Part shown: one piece after another, positions 1 through 8,797 of the stretch | Position numbering within the stretch: position 1 is the stretch's first letter | Layout: each line of letters opens with the position of its first letter | DNA from: an uncultured Chloroflexota bacterium | Lineage (GTDB): Bacteria; Chloroflexota; Chloroflexia; Chloroflexales; Chloroflexaceae | Assembly: GCA_937120965.1 (NCBI GenBank) | Contig: CAKZKA010000038.1 | Coordinates: 1 to 64,000 of the forward strand | DNA: 64,000 bases | Direction of reading: 5' to 3' | Translations under genes and position numbers: made by a program | The notes under the pieces: generated by a model | Told to the model about the DNA's origin: nothing | The model's input: the letters and a program-made list of their open reading frames with translations, nothing else | Database searches by the model: none

Positions 1-29
1 ACGGTCATGCGCATGGCGCACAACGCCAG

Positions 30-160
30 AATGAAAATACTTGTTCTTGGGAGGGCGGAGCCCTCCCAAACCCTCCCCGCGGGCGGGTTGGTTCCTGGGA
101 GGGCTGCGCCCTCCCAAACCCTCCCCTCAGGGAGGGGAATCGCCGCTCCCCACCTCCACC
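30..160. repeat. Dispersed CCCTCCC-hairpin repeat
   Basis: Two hairpins of the form GGGAGGGC-N-GCCCTCCC, each followed by a CCCTCCC tract and a GCGGGCGGG block. The same module recurs in most large gaps of the window. It is preceded by the conserved stretch GCGCACAACGCCAGAATGAA. No coding capacity is apparent. Confidence 0.85.
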
Positions 161-164
161 CGCC

Positions 165-665
165 TCAGGCGCTCTCCTGCCGCTGTAGTTGCTCCACCCG
201 CTGCTGTTGAACGTAGAGCGGGGGCACCCCGTAGAAGGCCCGCTCCAGGTCGCTGACCGTGGGATCCACAGCGCCCAGCGACCAGCGTCCGTGCTGTTTG
301 AGGATCTGGGTGCCAAAGCGTTGCGGCTTGCCGGTCGCCACCAGCCAGCGATCCCACGCCATCGCCTCCAACGTCCACGCCCGCGCTTCGCCCAGCTCCG
401 CTGCGCGCCGGGCAAACATACGCGCCAGTTTGAAGTGCACCGCGGTTTCTCCGCAGAGCAGCACCCACGCGGCGTGGAAGTTGTCACTGGCGTCAATGAT
501 ACGGCCCTGCGCGTAGAGATCGATCACACGCTGGCACCGCCGACGCATCCCGTCCAGGTCAGACAGATCGGACTGGGCCTCGAGGCTCTCGCGGGCCAGG
601 CGCTCGAGTTCTTCGCCCGGGCTTTCGAGGTTCGGCTGTTCCAGCGCGTCATCACCGTCATTCAT
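165..665 (-). CDS. Hypothetical protein (DUF6624-like)
   Basis: A 166-aa soluble, acidic protein without signal peptide or membrane segment. A helical N-terminal half is followed by a conserved-looking patch (AWTLEAMAWDRWLVATGKPQ, about residues 94-113). The arrangement resembles proteins assigned to the DUF6624 group, which are predicted helical and of unknown function; this is from memory only. Its start overlaps the end of the upstream membrane-hydrolase gene by 8 bp, so the two are probably co-transcribed. No function can be given. Confidence 0.7.
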   Translation of the reverse strand: MNDGDDALEQPNLESPGEELERLARESLEAQSDLSDLDGMRRRCQRVIDLYAQGRIIDASDNFHAAWVLLCGETAVHFKLARMFARRAAELGEARAWTLEAMAWDRWLVATGKPQRFGTQILKQHGRWSLGAVDPTVSDLERAFYGVPPLYVQQQRVEQLQRQESA

Positions 666-1263
666 TGGCGACCTCCCGGTGAGCGGTTGTGCCTTGCTCG
701 TGGAGGTAGTGTACCACAGGGTTGGCCGTCTGTGCCGGATGCCGCTTGCTCACAGTCATGGCTCGGCGCCCGCAGGCCCGGCAGAGCGCCAGGTAACGCT
801 TTGTTCCAGCGTGGGCGCAGCGGTAGACGGCCAGGCGCGCGCCACGCCGCCCGCAGGCCTGGCAGGCCCCGCCAGCGCGCAGCCGGGCCTGGACGCGCCA
901 CGGCAGGTCCACGTGATCGAGCGCCAGGTGCAGGCTCAGGCCCAGGGCCAGCGGGCGCGCTTCCGGGCGCACACTGGCCCAGACCCAGGCTAGCGGCAGG
1001 GCCAGCCAGGGGTTATGCAGCCACGAGCGGAGTGACCCGTAGCGTGGGCGCGTATCGCCCGCAGTGTAGCGCCGGCCACGGTAGCGGTGGTAGCGCAGTG
1101 CTCCCACCACGCTCCAGTCGCCCGTGCGCAGCCCGTAGAGCACCAGGTGGTCGAGGTCAATCAAGGTGCCGGCTGCCACCAGGGCCGCCAGGCATTCCAG
1201 ACGGCGTGGGTACAGCGCCAGGCCCAGGGCCGACGACGTGAGCAAGTGGGTGCGTAGACGCAT
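658..1263 (-). CDS. YdjM-like membrane metal-dependent hydrolase with C-terminal zinc-ribbon
   Basis: 201 aa. The N-terminal HTHLLTSSALG, the DLDH motif (about residues 37-40) and the later HLALDH motif match the metal-ligand pattern of the YdjM/LexA-regulated membrane-bound hydrolase family. That family has several membrane helices and a poorly defined substrate. Hydrophobic segments flank the motifs. Unusually, the last third carries two CxxC pairs (QACGRRG and CRACGRR) with an extra Cys between them, suggesting an added zinc-ribbon. It overlaps the next gene by 8 bp. The family assignment is moderate and the activity untested. Confidence 0.65.
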   Translation of the reverse strand: MRLRTHLLTSSALGLALYPRRLECLAALVAAGTLIDLDHLVLYGLRTGDWSVVGALRYHRYRGRRYTAGDTRPRYGSLRSWLHNPWLALPLAWVWASVRPEARPLALGLSLHLALDHVDLPWRVQARLRAGGACQACGRRGARLAVYRCAHAGTKRYLALCRACGRRAMTVSKRHPAQTANPVVHYLHEQGTTAHREVANE

Positions 1264-1292
1264 GCCGGGGCCTCGCCTGTGCCTGGTGGGCG

Positions 1293-2054
1293 CTAATCTT
1301 CGTCGTCGTCCTCGTCCTCGAAATCTTCGTCGAGGTCGGAGGCCAGGAATGGGCCGTTCTGGTCGTAGCGCTCAAAGAGACCGACGTTAACACTTGTCAG
1401 CGTGGGCCGTCCGCCGCCAAGCAGGAGCTGTCGCGCGGTCGCTGCCTGCGCCACCGTCTGATCGACACGCCCCGACCGGTATGCGGCCATCACCAGCGGA
1501 TAACTGTCGCTGTCCCCCAGGTCGCTCAAGGCCATCACGGCGCCCGTGCTGATCGGCGCCGGCTGGTCGGCTTCCAGGCGGCGGCGCGCCTCGGCGATCA
1601 CCGTGTCGCGCAGTTCCGGCGCGCGGGTCGCCACGTGCGCGAGGCAGCTTATAGCAAAGGTGCGCGCCAGCGGCGGATGGGTTTCATCGTCGGCGTAGCT
1701 CAGCAGCACGGGCAGGGCCGGCGACCCGATCCGCCCGATAATTTCCAGCGCCTCCTGGTTATACAACTCTGATGGCACGTCGTCTCTGCTCAACACCGGC
1801 GCCGGCAGCCGTTCCAGCAGCGGCACGATGATCGACTCGTCAGGGAGTTCGCCGAGCAGACGCAGGGCATGCAGCGGGCCGAGCGTCTCCGGCAAGGGTT
1901 GATGCAGGTCGGCAATGCTGGTCGCCAGTTTGAGCAGTTCACTGCGCGCCTCTGCACCGAAGGCGAGGATCTGCTCCACGAGACGTTCGGACGGGCGCAG
2001 CCCTGCCCGACGCAACTGGCGCATCAGATCGGCGAGCGTTGGTTTTCCGGGCAT
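1293..2054 (-). CDS. HEAT-repeat protein with acidic tail
   Basis: 253 aa, all-helical in appearance. Successive helical pairs contain HEAT-like patterns (LHALRLLGELPDESIIVPLL; ALEIIGRIGSPALPVLLSYA; GAVMALSDLGDSDSYPLVMA). The last 15 residues are almost entirely Asp/Glu. HEAT/PBS-lyase-type repeats generally form protein-binding scaffolds, and the acidic tail could contact a basic partner or ribosome. No catalytic motif is visible. It lies 21 bp downstream of rnhB on the same strand, so co-transcription is likely. Confidence 0.7.
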   Translation of the reverse strand: MPGKPTLADLMRQLRRAGLRPSERLVEQILAFGAEARSELLKLATSIADLHQPLPETLGPLHALRLLGELPDESIIVPLLERLPAPVLSRDDVPSELYNQEALEIIGRIGSPALPVLLSYADDETHPPLARTFAISCLAHVATRAPELRDTVIAEARRRLEADQPAPISTGAVMALSDLGDSDSYPLVMAAYRSGRVDQTVAQAATARQLLLGGGRPTLTSVNVGLFERYDQNGPFLASDLDEDFEDEDDDED

Positions 2055-2075
2055 GGCACGGTTCCTCCTCAGCGA

Positions 2076-2720
2076 TCATAGCGCGGCTTCCGTGCCCGGT
2101 TCGACGACGTGGAGCAGGGGGGCAAAGCTGCGCCGGTGGAGCGGACAGGGGCCATAGCGGGCCAGAGCGCGCCGGTGGGCGTCCGTGCCATAGCCCTTGT
2201 GCGCCGCGAAACCGTAGACCGGATAGGCCCGGTCAGCGGTATCCATCAGCCGATCGCGCGTCACCTTGGCCACGATCGAGGCTGCGGCAATGACCAGGCT
2301 GCGGCTGTCGCCCCTGACCAGCGCCTCCTGGGGCAGCGCCACTTCGGGGAGACGCACGGCGTCGATCAGCAGAGCGTCGGGAAGCAAGGGCAGGTGCAGC
2401 AGCGCCGTGAGCATCGCCAGGCGGGTGGCCGGCACAATGCCAAAGGCGTCAATGACGTAGGCCGGCACAATCCCGACACCCACCCCCAGCGCCGCAGCGC
2501 GCACCTGCTCATAGCCCCTGACGCGCATGGCGGCCGTAAGTTGTTTCGAGTCATCAACGCCGGCGAGCAGTTCGGGCTGGAGCAACGCCGCATCGCGCAG
2601 CACCACCGCTGCCGCCACCACCGGCCCGGCCCAGCAACCGCGTCCGGCCTCATCAAGACCGGCGATGCGCGTGTATCCCTGCGCCTGCAGTGCGCGTTCG
2701 TGCTCAGTGGTGGGCGGCAT
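2076..2720 (-). CDS. rnhB: Ribonuclease HII
   Basis: 214 aa from the ATG at 2720; an in-frame upstream ATG at 2762 would add 14 residues without RNase H similarity. RNase HII cleaves RNA in RNA-DNA hybrids, including single ribonucleotides in DNA. Visible family motifs are LDEAGRG near the N-terminus (catalytic Asp-Glu), [10 protein letters not shown] carrying the next Asp, and [20 protein letters not shown] with the conserved Lys/Ser and terminal Asp. The usual Pro after GRG is Cys here (GRGCWAGPV). The start overlaps the methyltransferase end by 17 bp, indicating translational coupling. Confidence 0.93.
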   Translation of the reverse strand: MPPTTEHERALQAQGYTRIAGLDEAGRGCWAGPVVAAAVVLRDAALLQPELLAGVDDSKQLTAAMRVRGYEQVRAAALGVGVGIVPAYVIDAFGIVPATRLAMLTALLHLPLLPDALLIDAVRLPEVALPQEALVRGDSRSLVIAAASIVAKVTRDRLMDTADRAYPVYGFAAHKGYGTDAHRRALARYGPCPLHRRSFAPLLHVVEPGTEAAL

Positions 2721-3384
2721 GGCCAGCAGGGTGATCCACCGGCGCCCCGTCCCGCTCGCCAAGCAGGACCAGCGCCTGGCTCGGCCCGACCCGTGTCCAC
2801 TGCTGCGTCAGGCGCATCCCGTCGATCCGCAGCGGCACGACTGGCGGCTCGGCTCGTGGATCGCGATAGACCGGCGCGAGCAGAGCCAGGCGGTACACCA
2901 CATCGATCACGCGAGCGTAGATGCCGGGATCAATCTGGGCCAGCGGCACGACCACCAGGCGACCGCCGGGGGCGAGCACGCGGTGAATTTCCCGGTGCGT
3001 TACCGGATCGAGGATGTACTCCGACGGAAAGGTAGCGACCACGGTATCAAAAGACGCCGCGGGAAACGGCAGCGCCTGGGCATGCCCACGGGCCAGGCGC
3101 GGCGCGTGCCCGTGGCGGCGCAGGCGCCGGGCGGCGATGCGCGCCATCTGCGGAGAAGCGTCAACCCCCACGACATAGGGACGGGCAGCCAGAGCCAGTT
3201 GCAGGTGCCCGGTGCCAAAGCCCAGTTCCAGCACGCGCCCGCGCAGCTCGGGCAGCGCAGCCCGCACCCAGCCGAACCACAGCCCCCCCGACACCGCCCA
3301 GGCCACGGGATCGAACGTCCACGCGAACTCGCGGTAAAAATGATGAAAGACGCGCTCGATGAAGCGGCGGTAGAGGGCGCTCAT
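2704..3384 (-). CDS. Class I SAM-dependent methyltransferase
   Basis: 226 aa. The Rossmann-fold SAM site is clear: [16 protein letters not shown] (motif I), [10 protein letters not shown] (motif II acidic residue) and a later FDTVVATFP segment. The fold resembles UbiE/methyltransferase-11 small-molecule methyltransferases. The N-terminal [22 protein letters not shown] block precedes the SAM domain. Substrate cannot be told from sequence or from the neighbours (rnhB downstream, rplS upstream). An alternative is a lipid or quinone methyltransferase. Confidence 0.8.
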   Translation of the reverse strand: MSALYRRFIERVFHHFYREFAWTFDPVAWAVSGGLWFGWVRAALPELRGRVLELGFGTGHLQLALAARPYVVGVDASPQMARIAARRLRRHGHAPRLARGHAQALPFPAASFDTVVATFPSEYILDPVTHREIHRVLAPGGRLVVVPLAQIDPGIYARVIDVVYRLALLAPVYRDPRAEPPVVPLRIDGMRLTQQWTRVGPSQALVLLGERDGAPVDHPAGHAAHH

Positions 3385-3493
3385 CGCAAATCACTTCGTA
3401 GCAGGGGCTGTGGGCAACCAGACTGCCGCGCCGGAGCGGCTCCCGGGAGGGCTGCGCCCTCCCGAACCCTCCAGCGCGGCAAGGGGCGAGACA

Positions 3494-3847
3494 CTAACTC
3501 CGCCGTTCTTTGATACGGGCAGCCTTACCCGACCGTCCACGCAGGTAGTAGAGCTTGGCCCGGCGCACCTTGCCGCGGCGAATGACCTTGATCGAGTCCA
3601 GGCGCGGGGCGTGCAGCAGGAACGTCCGTTCGACGCCGATACCGTGCGAGGCGATACGGCGCACCGTAAAATTCTCGTTGATCCCGCCGCTGCGGCGGCG
3701 GATCACCACCCCTTCAAACTCCTGCACGCGCTCGCGGTTCCCTTCCACCACCTTGACGCCCACGCGCACCGTGTCACCAACCCGAAAGTCGGGGATGTCT
3801 TGCCTCATCTGGCGCTGGGCCAGTTCCATCAAAATCTGATCCGACAT
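3494..3847 (-). CDS. rplS: Large ribosomal subunit protein bL19
   Basis: 117 aa from the ATG at 3847, chosen because GGTAAGGAGCG lies just upstream and because an in-frame extension to 3955 is not L19-like. bL19 sits at the 30S-50S interface. The typical core is present: [32 protein letters not shown], then [17 protein letters not shown] and [27 protein letters not shown]; length is as expected. The gene is not beside rimM/trmD here, which is a departure from the common arrangement. A repeat hairpin lies directly downstream (3440-3485). Confidence 0.97.
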   Translation of the reverse strand: MSDQILMELAQRQMRQDIPDFRVGDTVRVGVKVVEGNRERVQEFEGVVIRRRSGGINENFTVRRIASHGIGVERTFLLHAPRLDSIKVIRRGKVRRAKLYYLRGRSGKAARIKERRS

Positions 3848-3955
3848 CGCCGGACGCTCCTTACCTTCGTACAGGGCCGGCGCCAGGCGCCCGCACGCGC
3901 GCGGGACTGGCGGGCCACGCCGTGACACAAGAAATCTGGCAGGCGCGCATGCCAC

Positions 3956-4561
3956 CTGCCAGACCAGCTACCGCTCCAGATTATAGCACAGCCGATCATA
4001 GCCGGCAAGCGGCGTGTGTGCGTATTCACTTCTCCCGGGTGCGCGGGCATCGTGCCCGCATCCAGGCCATTGCGGGCGGGACGCCCGCGCACCCGGGGTG
4101 ACGCCTTACCTCAAATCTGAACACGTGCGGGCGTGTCTGCGGCGCCATGTTCAAAGGCGTGCTGATCACCGGGCCGGGCGCCTGCTCCCCTGGCTCATGT
4201 ATCCAAAACAGCAAGGGGTGAGATTGTGCAAGATTACCGTAGCCGGGACCGGGGACTGAGATTAAGATAGTATGAAAGGTTCCGCTGGAGTTTAACTCGC
4301 CTGATCCCACGCAGGAGATCTTCGCATCGTGGCGCTCACGGCACACGATGTGTCCGACTTTGCGACGGCGCACCGAGTCGACACGATCGGTACACCTCAC
4401 GTTCCCCCATCACAGCCGGCCAGCGCAGCCGCCTCCCCGGCGGCTGGTCGGCGTTTACGCGTTGTTCCAGTCATTCATTTTGCTGACACGTTGCGGCGCG
4501 GTGCTGCATTGCGCGCGTCCGTAGGACCACGTTCGCCTGCAGCGACAAGGAGACCAGTGTT
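3956..4561. other. Non-coding gap upstream of glnA
   Basis: About 600 bp between divergent rplS and glnA. The left part holds a long GC-hairpin repeat (listed separately). The rest has only short, unconvincing frames on both strands. It should contain the glnA promoter and any nitrogen-responsive operator, but I cannot point to a clear -10/-35 pair. The glnA ribosome binding site is AAGGAG at about 4547. Confidence 0.6.
4027..4131. repeat. Long GC-hairpin dispersed repeat, copy 1
   Basis: The segment contains CCGGGTGCGCGGGCATC and, inverted about 40 bp later, GACGCCCGCGCACCCGG, so it folds into a long hairpin with an internal GCCCGCA/TGCGGGC pairing. It is followed by GGTGACGCCTTACC and a GAACACG tail. 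A close copy occurs at 43687-43787, with compensating changes in the outer stem (GGGAGCGC/GCGCTCCC), and a partial inverted copy at 53799-53858. Confidence 0.85.
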
Positions 4562-5983
4562 ATGAGCATGACCCCGAAGGACGTCCTGAAACTCATCAAA
4601 GACAACGGCATTCAGATCGTTGACACGCGCTTTACCGACCTGTTCGGCGGATGGCAGCACTACTCGATCCCCGCGTCGCGCCTGACCGAGGATATGTTTG
4701 AGGACGGGCTGGGTTTCGACGGCTCGTCAATCAAGGGCTTCCAGGTGATCAATGAGAGCGACATGCTCATGGTCCCTGACCCCAACTCAGCATTCATCGA
4801 TCCGACGCTGAAGGTACCGACCCTGGTGTTGATCTGCGACATCATTGACCCGATTACGCGGCAGCCCTACTCGCGCGACCCGCGCACCGTCGCGCGCAAG
4901 GCCGAGGCGTACCTGAAGAGCAGCGGGATCGCCGACACGGCCTACTTCGGCCCCGAAGCCGAGTTCTTCCTCTTCAGCGACGTGCGCTTCAGCCAGGCCG
5001 CCGACCACGGTTTCTACTTCCTCGACAGCCCCGAGGCGGTCTGGAACACCGGCGCCGAGGTTGAGGGCGGCAATAAGGCCTATCGCATCCGCCACAAGGA
5101 AGGCTACTTCCCCGTGCCGCCGACCGACACCTTGCAGGACATCCGCTCGGAGATGATCCTGAAGATGATGGAGATCGGCATTGACATCGAGTTGCACCAC
5201 CACGAAGTAGCCACGGCCGGCCAGTGCGAGATCGACATGCGCTTCGACTCGCTGGTGAACATGGCCGATAAGCTGCAGAAGTACAAGTACATCGTGCGGA
5301 ACGTGGCCCGCGCCCACGGCCTGACCGCCACCTTCATGCCCAAGCCGATCTTCGGCGACAACGGCTCAGGGATGCACACCCACCAGAGCCTGTGGAAGGA
5401 CGGCGAGCCGTTGTTCTTCGACGAGGCGCGCTATGCGCTGCTCTCCGAAATGGCCGAGTACTACATCGGCGGCGTTCTGCACCACGCCCCGGCGCTCCTG
5501 GCAATCTGCGCGCCGACCACCAACAGCTACCGCCGCCTGGTGCCGGGCTTCGAGGCGCCAATCAATCTAGTCTACTCGGTGCGTAACCGGTCGGCGGCCA
5601 TCCGCATTCCGACTTACTCCTCATCGCCCAGGTCGCGCCGGATCGAGTTCCGCGCCCCCGACGCTATGTGCAACCCCTACCTGGCCTTCGCAGCGATGCT
5701 CATGGCCGGCCTTGACGGCATCCAGAACAAGATCACCCCGCCCAGGCCGCTCGACGTGGACATCTACGAACTCTCTCCCGAGGAGAAGGCCGACATTCGC
5801 GGCACGCCCGGCTCGCTCAGCGAGGCCCTCGATGCCCTCGAGGCCGATCATGCTTTCCTGCTGAAGGGGAACGTCTTTACTGAGGATGTGATCGCCAACT
5901 ATATCGAAGGGAAGCGCAAAGAAGCGGTCGCTATCGCGCTGCGCCCGCACCCCTACGAGTTCATGATGTACTACGACGCCTGA
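4562..5983 (+). CDS. glnA: Glutamine synthetase, type I
   Basis: 473 aa, full length for a dodecameric GSI, which makes glutamine from glutamate, ammonia and ATP in the cytosol. Signatures are [14 protein letters not shown] and [10 protein letters not shown] near the N-terminus, ETAEFF-type ligands ([10 protein letters not shown]), [15 protein letters not shown] for ATP/metal binding, and the [10 protein letters not shown] substrate loop. A Tyr in DIYELSPEE is aligned with the adenylylation-loop Tyr of GSI-beta enzymes, so covalent regulation is possible but not shown. AAGGAG precedes the ATG. It appears monocistronic, ending in a strong terminator. Confidence 0.98.
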   Translation: MSMTPKDVLKLIKDNGIQIVDTRFTDLFGGWQHYSIPASRLTEDMFEDGLGFDGSSIKGFQVINESDMLMVPDPNSAFIDPTLKVPTLVLICDIIDPITRQPYSRDPRTVARKAEAYLKSSGIADTAYFGPEAEFFLFSDVRFSQAADHGFYFLDSPEAVWNTGAEVEGGNKAYRIRHKEGYFPVPPTDTLQDIRSEMILKMMEIGIDIELHHHEVATAGQCEIDMRFDSLVNMADKLQKYKYIVRNVARAHGLTATFMPKPIFGDNGSGMHTHQSLWKDGEPLFFDEARYALLSEMAEYYIGGVLHHAPALLAICAPTTNSYRRLVPGFEAPINLVYSVRNRSAAIRIPTYSSSPRSRRIEFRAPDAMCNPYLAFAAMLMAGLDGIQNKITPPRPLDVDIYELSPEEKADIRGTPGSLSEALDALEADHAFLLKGNVFTEDVIANYIEGKRKEAVAIALRPHPYEFMMYYDA

Positions 5984-6028
5984 TTCGGAAGGGTAGGGGA
6001 ACCCGGGTCGCTCCACGTCCCTGGAAGC

Positions 6029-6074
6029 GGGGAGGGGTTGGGAGGCATGCGCCTGCCCAACCCCTCCCCCTCTT
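6029..6074 (+). terminator. Rho-independent terminator of glnA
   Basis: A 14-bp stem (GGGGAGGGGTTGGG pairing with CCCAACCCCTCCCC) is extended by an inner AGGC/GCCT pairing around ATGC. The sequence CTCTTT follows. It starts 45 bp after the glnA stop codon. Confidence 0.8.
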
Positions 6075-6133
6075 TATGGCCTCCGCGCCGACATGCATGA
6101 TCGTCAGCACGGCTCCCGCTGCGCCTGCCAGGG

Positions 6134-6415
6134 CTACGGGCGGGTGCGCGGGGGGCGGGCGCGAGCGCCAGCGAGAACGAAGAGCGACAGCAACATGGTT
6201 GTCAAGCCAACATACAGGGCAGCCGTGTCGGTCGCCATCAGACCGGCGAGCACAAAGCTGCCAAAGCCCGGCGTCATCCACGCCACCCAGCTACAAATCA
6301 TCATGCCACGGCGCTCGTTGACACTCAGGCGAGGGGAGTCCTGCAGCAGGAGAATGGTGGCGGCCCATCCCATCAGCGCCAGAAAGAACCCCGGAACTTG
6401 CAAGAGGATTTCCAT
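6134..6415 (-). CDS. Small membrane protein
   Basis: 93 aa from the ATG at 6415, chosen for the GGAGG six bases upstream; a longer frame to 6487 lacks such a site. Three hydrophobic segments are visible: LLQVPGFFLALMGWAATILL, ICSWVAWMTPGFGSFVLAGL and TAALYVGLTTMLLSLFVLAG. The C-terminus is basic (ARARPPRTRP). It is not recognised. It is convergent with glnA and shares the gap beyond the glnA terminator. The good ribosome site and membrane pattern favour a real gene. Confidence 0.6.
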   Translation of the reverse strand: MEILLQVPGFFLALMGWAATILLLQDSPRLSVNERRGMMICSWVAWMTPGFGSFVLAGLMATDTAALYVGLTTMLLSLFVLAGARARPPRTRP

Positions 6416-6589
6416 TGCACGCCTCCACATGCTTCGTTGCAGTGTCGTTGGCCTTATCCTAGCAAAGCTCCTGTGCATTTTCAACAACTTGAAAGTTGCA
6501 ATTTATGTACTTTTTGCACAAATCGTGACGGATAATGGCGCGCCCTCGCCGGGACGGGGCGGCGCCCTGCCCTCCTGCCCCCGCCTTTC

Positions 6590-6796
6590 AGTGGGAGGGC
6601 TGCGCCCTCCCAAACCCTCCCACCAGGGAGGGGGTTGGGGAAACCCGGGTTCCCCATCTCCCAACCGCGGTTGGGAGCGGCTGGCGCCCCCACAGGCAGG
6701 GGGTTGGGGAAACCCGGGTTCCCCATCTCCCAACCGCGGTTGGGAGCGGCTGGCGCCCCCACAGGCAGGGGGTTGGGGAAACCCGGGTTCCCCGTA
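6590..6796. repeat. 70-bp tandem repeat (GGTTTCCCC family)
   Basis: Two near-identical 70-bp units (6634-6703 and 6704-6773) plus the start of a third. Each unit has a GGGGAAACCCGGGTTCCCC palindrome and a CCAACCGCGGTTGG hairpin, followed by GGAGCGGCTGGCGCCCCC. A CCCTCCC hairpin precedes the array. The same unit makes up the arrays at 15.1, 22, 36 and 49.5 kb. Confidence 0.9.
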
Positions 6797-6825
6797 TTTT
6801 CATGGTAGGACATGTGTGCTATACT
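6797..6825 (+). promoter_or_regulatory. Promoter for the radical SAM gene
   Basis: The -35 is TTTTCA (6797-6802), the spacer is 17 bp, and the -10 is TATACT (6820-6825) with a TG one base before it (extended -10). A start site near 6832 would give a leader of about 27 nt before the ATG at 6859. Confidence 0.6.
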
Positions 6826-6858
6826 ATCCACAGGCACACAGCAACGGGGGCCAGGCGC

Positions 6859-8010
6859 ATGGTGCAGGTTGAACCCGACATCCAGCAGAAGCTGGCTATT
6901 CTCGGCAGTGAGGCAGCCGACGAAGTGACGGACGTGCCTGCAACGCAGAGTATCCGGCAGGGTATCAGGCACGCCACCGGCTTTATCTACAACGCCCGGC
7001 AGGAAGGCGGCGGCACGACCCGCCTCTTCAAGGTGCTGCAGACGAACGCCTGCCGTTTTGCCTGCACCTACTGCTTCACGTCGTGCGCCATTCGCCGCCG
7101 GCGCACGACCTTCAAGCCCGATGAGCTAGCGACGACCTTTGTCGTCCTGCGACAGCAGCAACGGGTTGATGGTCTCTTCCTCTCTTCCGGGATCGTGCCT
7201 GACGCCGACACGACGATGGAGAAGATGCTCGCTACCGTCGAGCGACTGCGGTTGAAAGAGGGCTACAACGGCTACATCCACCTCAAGCTCATTCCGGGGG
7301 CCTCCTTCGAGTACATTGAGCGCGCCGTGGAACTGGCCGACCGGGTCAGCCTGAACCTGGAAGCGCCCAACCCCGAGCGCCTGGCCACGCTTGCGCCCGA
7401 TAAGGAGTTTACCGACAGCATGTGGGGCCGTATGCGCTGGGCCAGCCAGGTGATGCGGCGGGCGCGCCAGGAAGGCCGCCGCGCCGCCCGGAGCCTTACC
7501 ACCCAGTTTGTGGTGGGGGCTGCGGGCGAAAGCGACCGCGAACTGCTCGAGACTGTCCAGCGCGCTCATCACGAGCTTGGACTCTGGCGCGCCTATTTCT
7601 CAGCCTTCCACCCTATCGAGCACTCGCCACTGGCCGATCGGCCCGCCGAGGACCCGGTGCGCGCCCTGCGTCTGTACCAGGCCGACTTTATGCTGCGCGA
7701 TTATGGCTTCAGCTACGACGAACTGCCCTTCGATGCCCGGGGCCTGCTGCCGCGCGATACGACGCCCAAAGCGGCCTGGGCCGAGCGCAACCTGCACGAG
7801 CCAATCGAAATCAACCGCGCCCCGCGCCAGCTCCTCCTGCGCGTGCCCGGCATCGGCCCCGGGAGCGCCGACCGCATCATCGCTGCCCGGCGCGCGGCAA
7901 AGCTGCGCGATCTGAGCCAGCTCAAAGCCCTCGGTGTAACCACCGGCTGGGCTGCCCCCTATGTGCTGCTCGATGGGCGTCGCCCGGCCCTGCAACTCCG
8001 GCTGTGGTAG
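6859..8010 (+). CDS. Putative DNA modification/repair radical SAM protein
   Basis: 383 aa from the ATG at 6859, just after a good promoter; the frame runs further upstream only through repeat DNA. The radical SAM cluster is CRFACTYC (Cys65, 69, 72), followed by SSGIV and a VSLNLEAPN segment. A C-terminal helix-hairpin-helix (VPGIGPGSADRIIAARR, about residues 325-345) suggests DNA binding. This domain order matches the family described as a putative DNA modification/repair radical SAM protein, usually encoded beside a uracil-DNA-glycosylase-like protein. No such partner lies within this window. Reaction unknown. Confidence 0.88.
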   Translation: MVQVEPDIQQKLAILGSEAADEVTDVPATQSIRQGIRHATGFIYNARQEGGGTTRLFKVLQTNACRFACTYCFTSCAIRRRRTTFKPDELATTFVVLRQQQRVDGLFLSSGIVPDADTTMEKMLATVERLRLKEGYNGYIHLKLIPGASFEYIERAVELADRVSLNLEAPNPERLATLAPDKEFTDSMWGRMRWASQVMRRARQEGRRAARSLTTQFVVGAAGESDRELLETVQRAHHELGLWRAYFSAFHPIEHSPLADRPAEDPVRALRLYQADFMLRDYGFSYDELPFDARGLLPRDTTPKAAWAERNLHEPIEINRAPRQLLLRVPGIGPGSADRIIAARRAAKLRDLSQLKALGVTTGWAAPYVLLDGRRPALQLRLW

Positions 8011-8066
8011 CCGGTTCTGCGGCAGGCGTCCGGCCCACCCGGGACTCCACACTCCCCCGCGCCCCG

Positions 8067-8237
8067 TTCAGGGGCAGACAGAACATACAGGCGCCGACGG
8101 GCGTTATGGCGCTAGGATGCGCTGGTTGGTCCTCACCCCCGGCCCCTCTCCGGCTTCGCTGGGAGACCGGAGCCGCGCGCGTGGGCGTTCCAATGCGGTA
8201 CGAGCCACGCTGGCTCGGTGTTCTGCCCGCCCTTAAA
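8067..8237. mobile_element. MITE-like element A, copy 1 (171 bp)
   Basis: Begins TTCAGGGGCAGACAGAACAT and ends with its imperfect inverse (TTCTGCCCGCCCTTAAA). The interior is shared with copies at 8481-8681 and 10586-10786 but has lost a block around the GCTTCGACAGGCTCAGC segment. It contains no ORF. Confidence 0.75.
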
Positions 8238-8480
8238 CCGCGCCCCGAGAGGGTCCTTCAGGATCAGGAACAACTATCCTTTTAGCCATTCCATTTCCTG
8301 ACGTTCCATCGCACAATGACGTACACGTGAGCAGTTAGACCCGTCGGGCGCCTTGAAGGGGTCGCGTCCCCCAGGGTTTTCTTCTGGTGGGTCGCGTGGG
8401 TCTGTGCTCCAGGCCCGAGGGAGCGTGAGGAAACCGGGTTTCCTCCCCTGCCCGCCGGCAGTGGCAGGCCCCCCGCACCG

Positions 8481-8681
8481 TTCAGGGGCGGACAGAACGT
8501 ATGAGCGCCGACGGGCGTTATGGCGTTGGGATGCGCTGCCTGGCTCCCGCCCCCTCCCCCGCTCCAGCTTCGCTGGAGCGCCTGCGCTGAGCCTGTCGAA
8601 GCGGGGAGACCAGAGCCATGCGCGGGGGCGTTCCAATGCGGTACAAGCCACGTTAGCCCGGATGTTCTGTCCGCCCTTAAA
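8481..8681. mobile_element. MITE-like element A, copy 2 (201 bp)
   Basis: Terminal inverted repeats of about 20 bp: TTCAGGGGCGGACAGAACGT at the left, and at the right the inverse of TTTAAGGGCGGACAGAACAT. The interior carries CCAGCTTCGCTGG and CGCTTCGACAGGCTCAGCG-type hairpins. Same length as copy 3. It sits about 115 bp before the next gene. Confidence 0.8.
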
Positions 8682-8797
8682 CCCCGCGCCGGGAGGGTTC
8701 GGGAGAGCTGCGCCCTCGCAGAAAGAAACCCGATGTTCATCCTGTCAGTGCGCGGCGCAGCCGCATGGACATCTAACGGAGGGGCAGGTGAAAAGGC

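Noticed and set aside
4026-4400. A 124-aa minus-strand gene upstream of glnA
   Set aside because: Half of it is the long GC-hairpin repeat; the rest is low in recognisable features and has no ribosome site.
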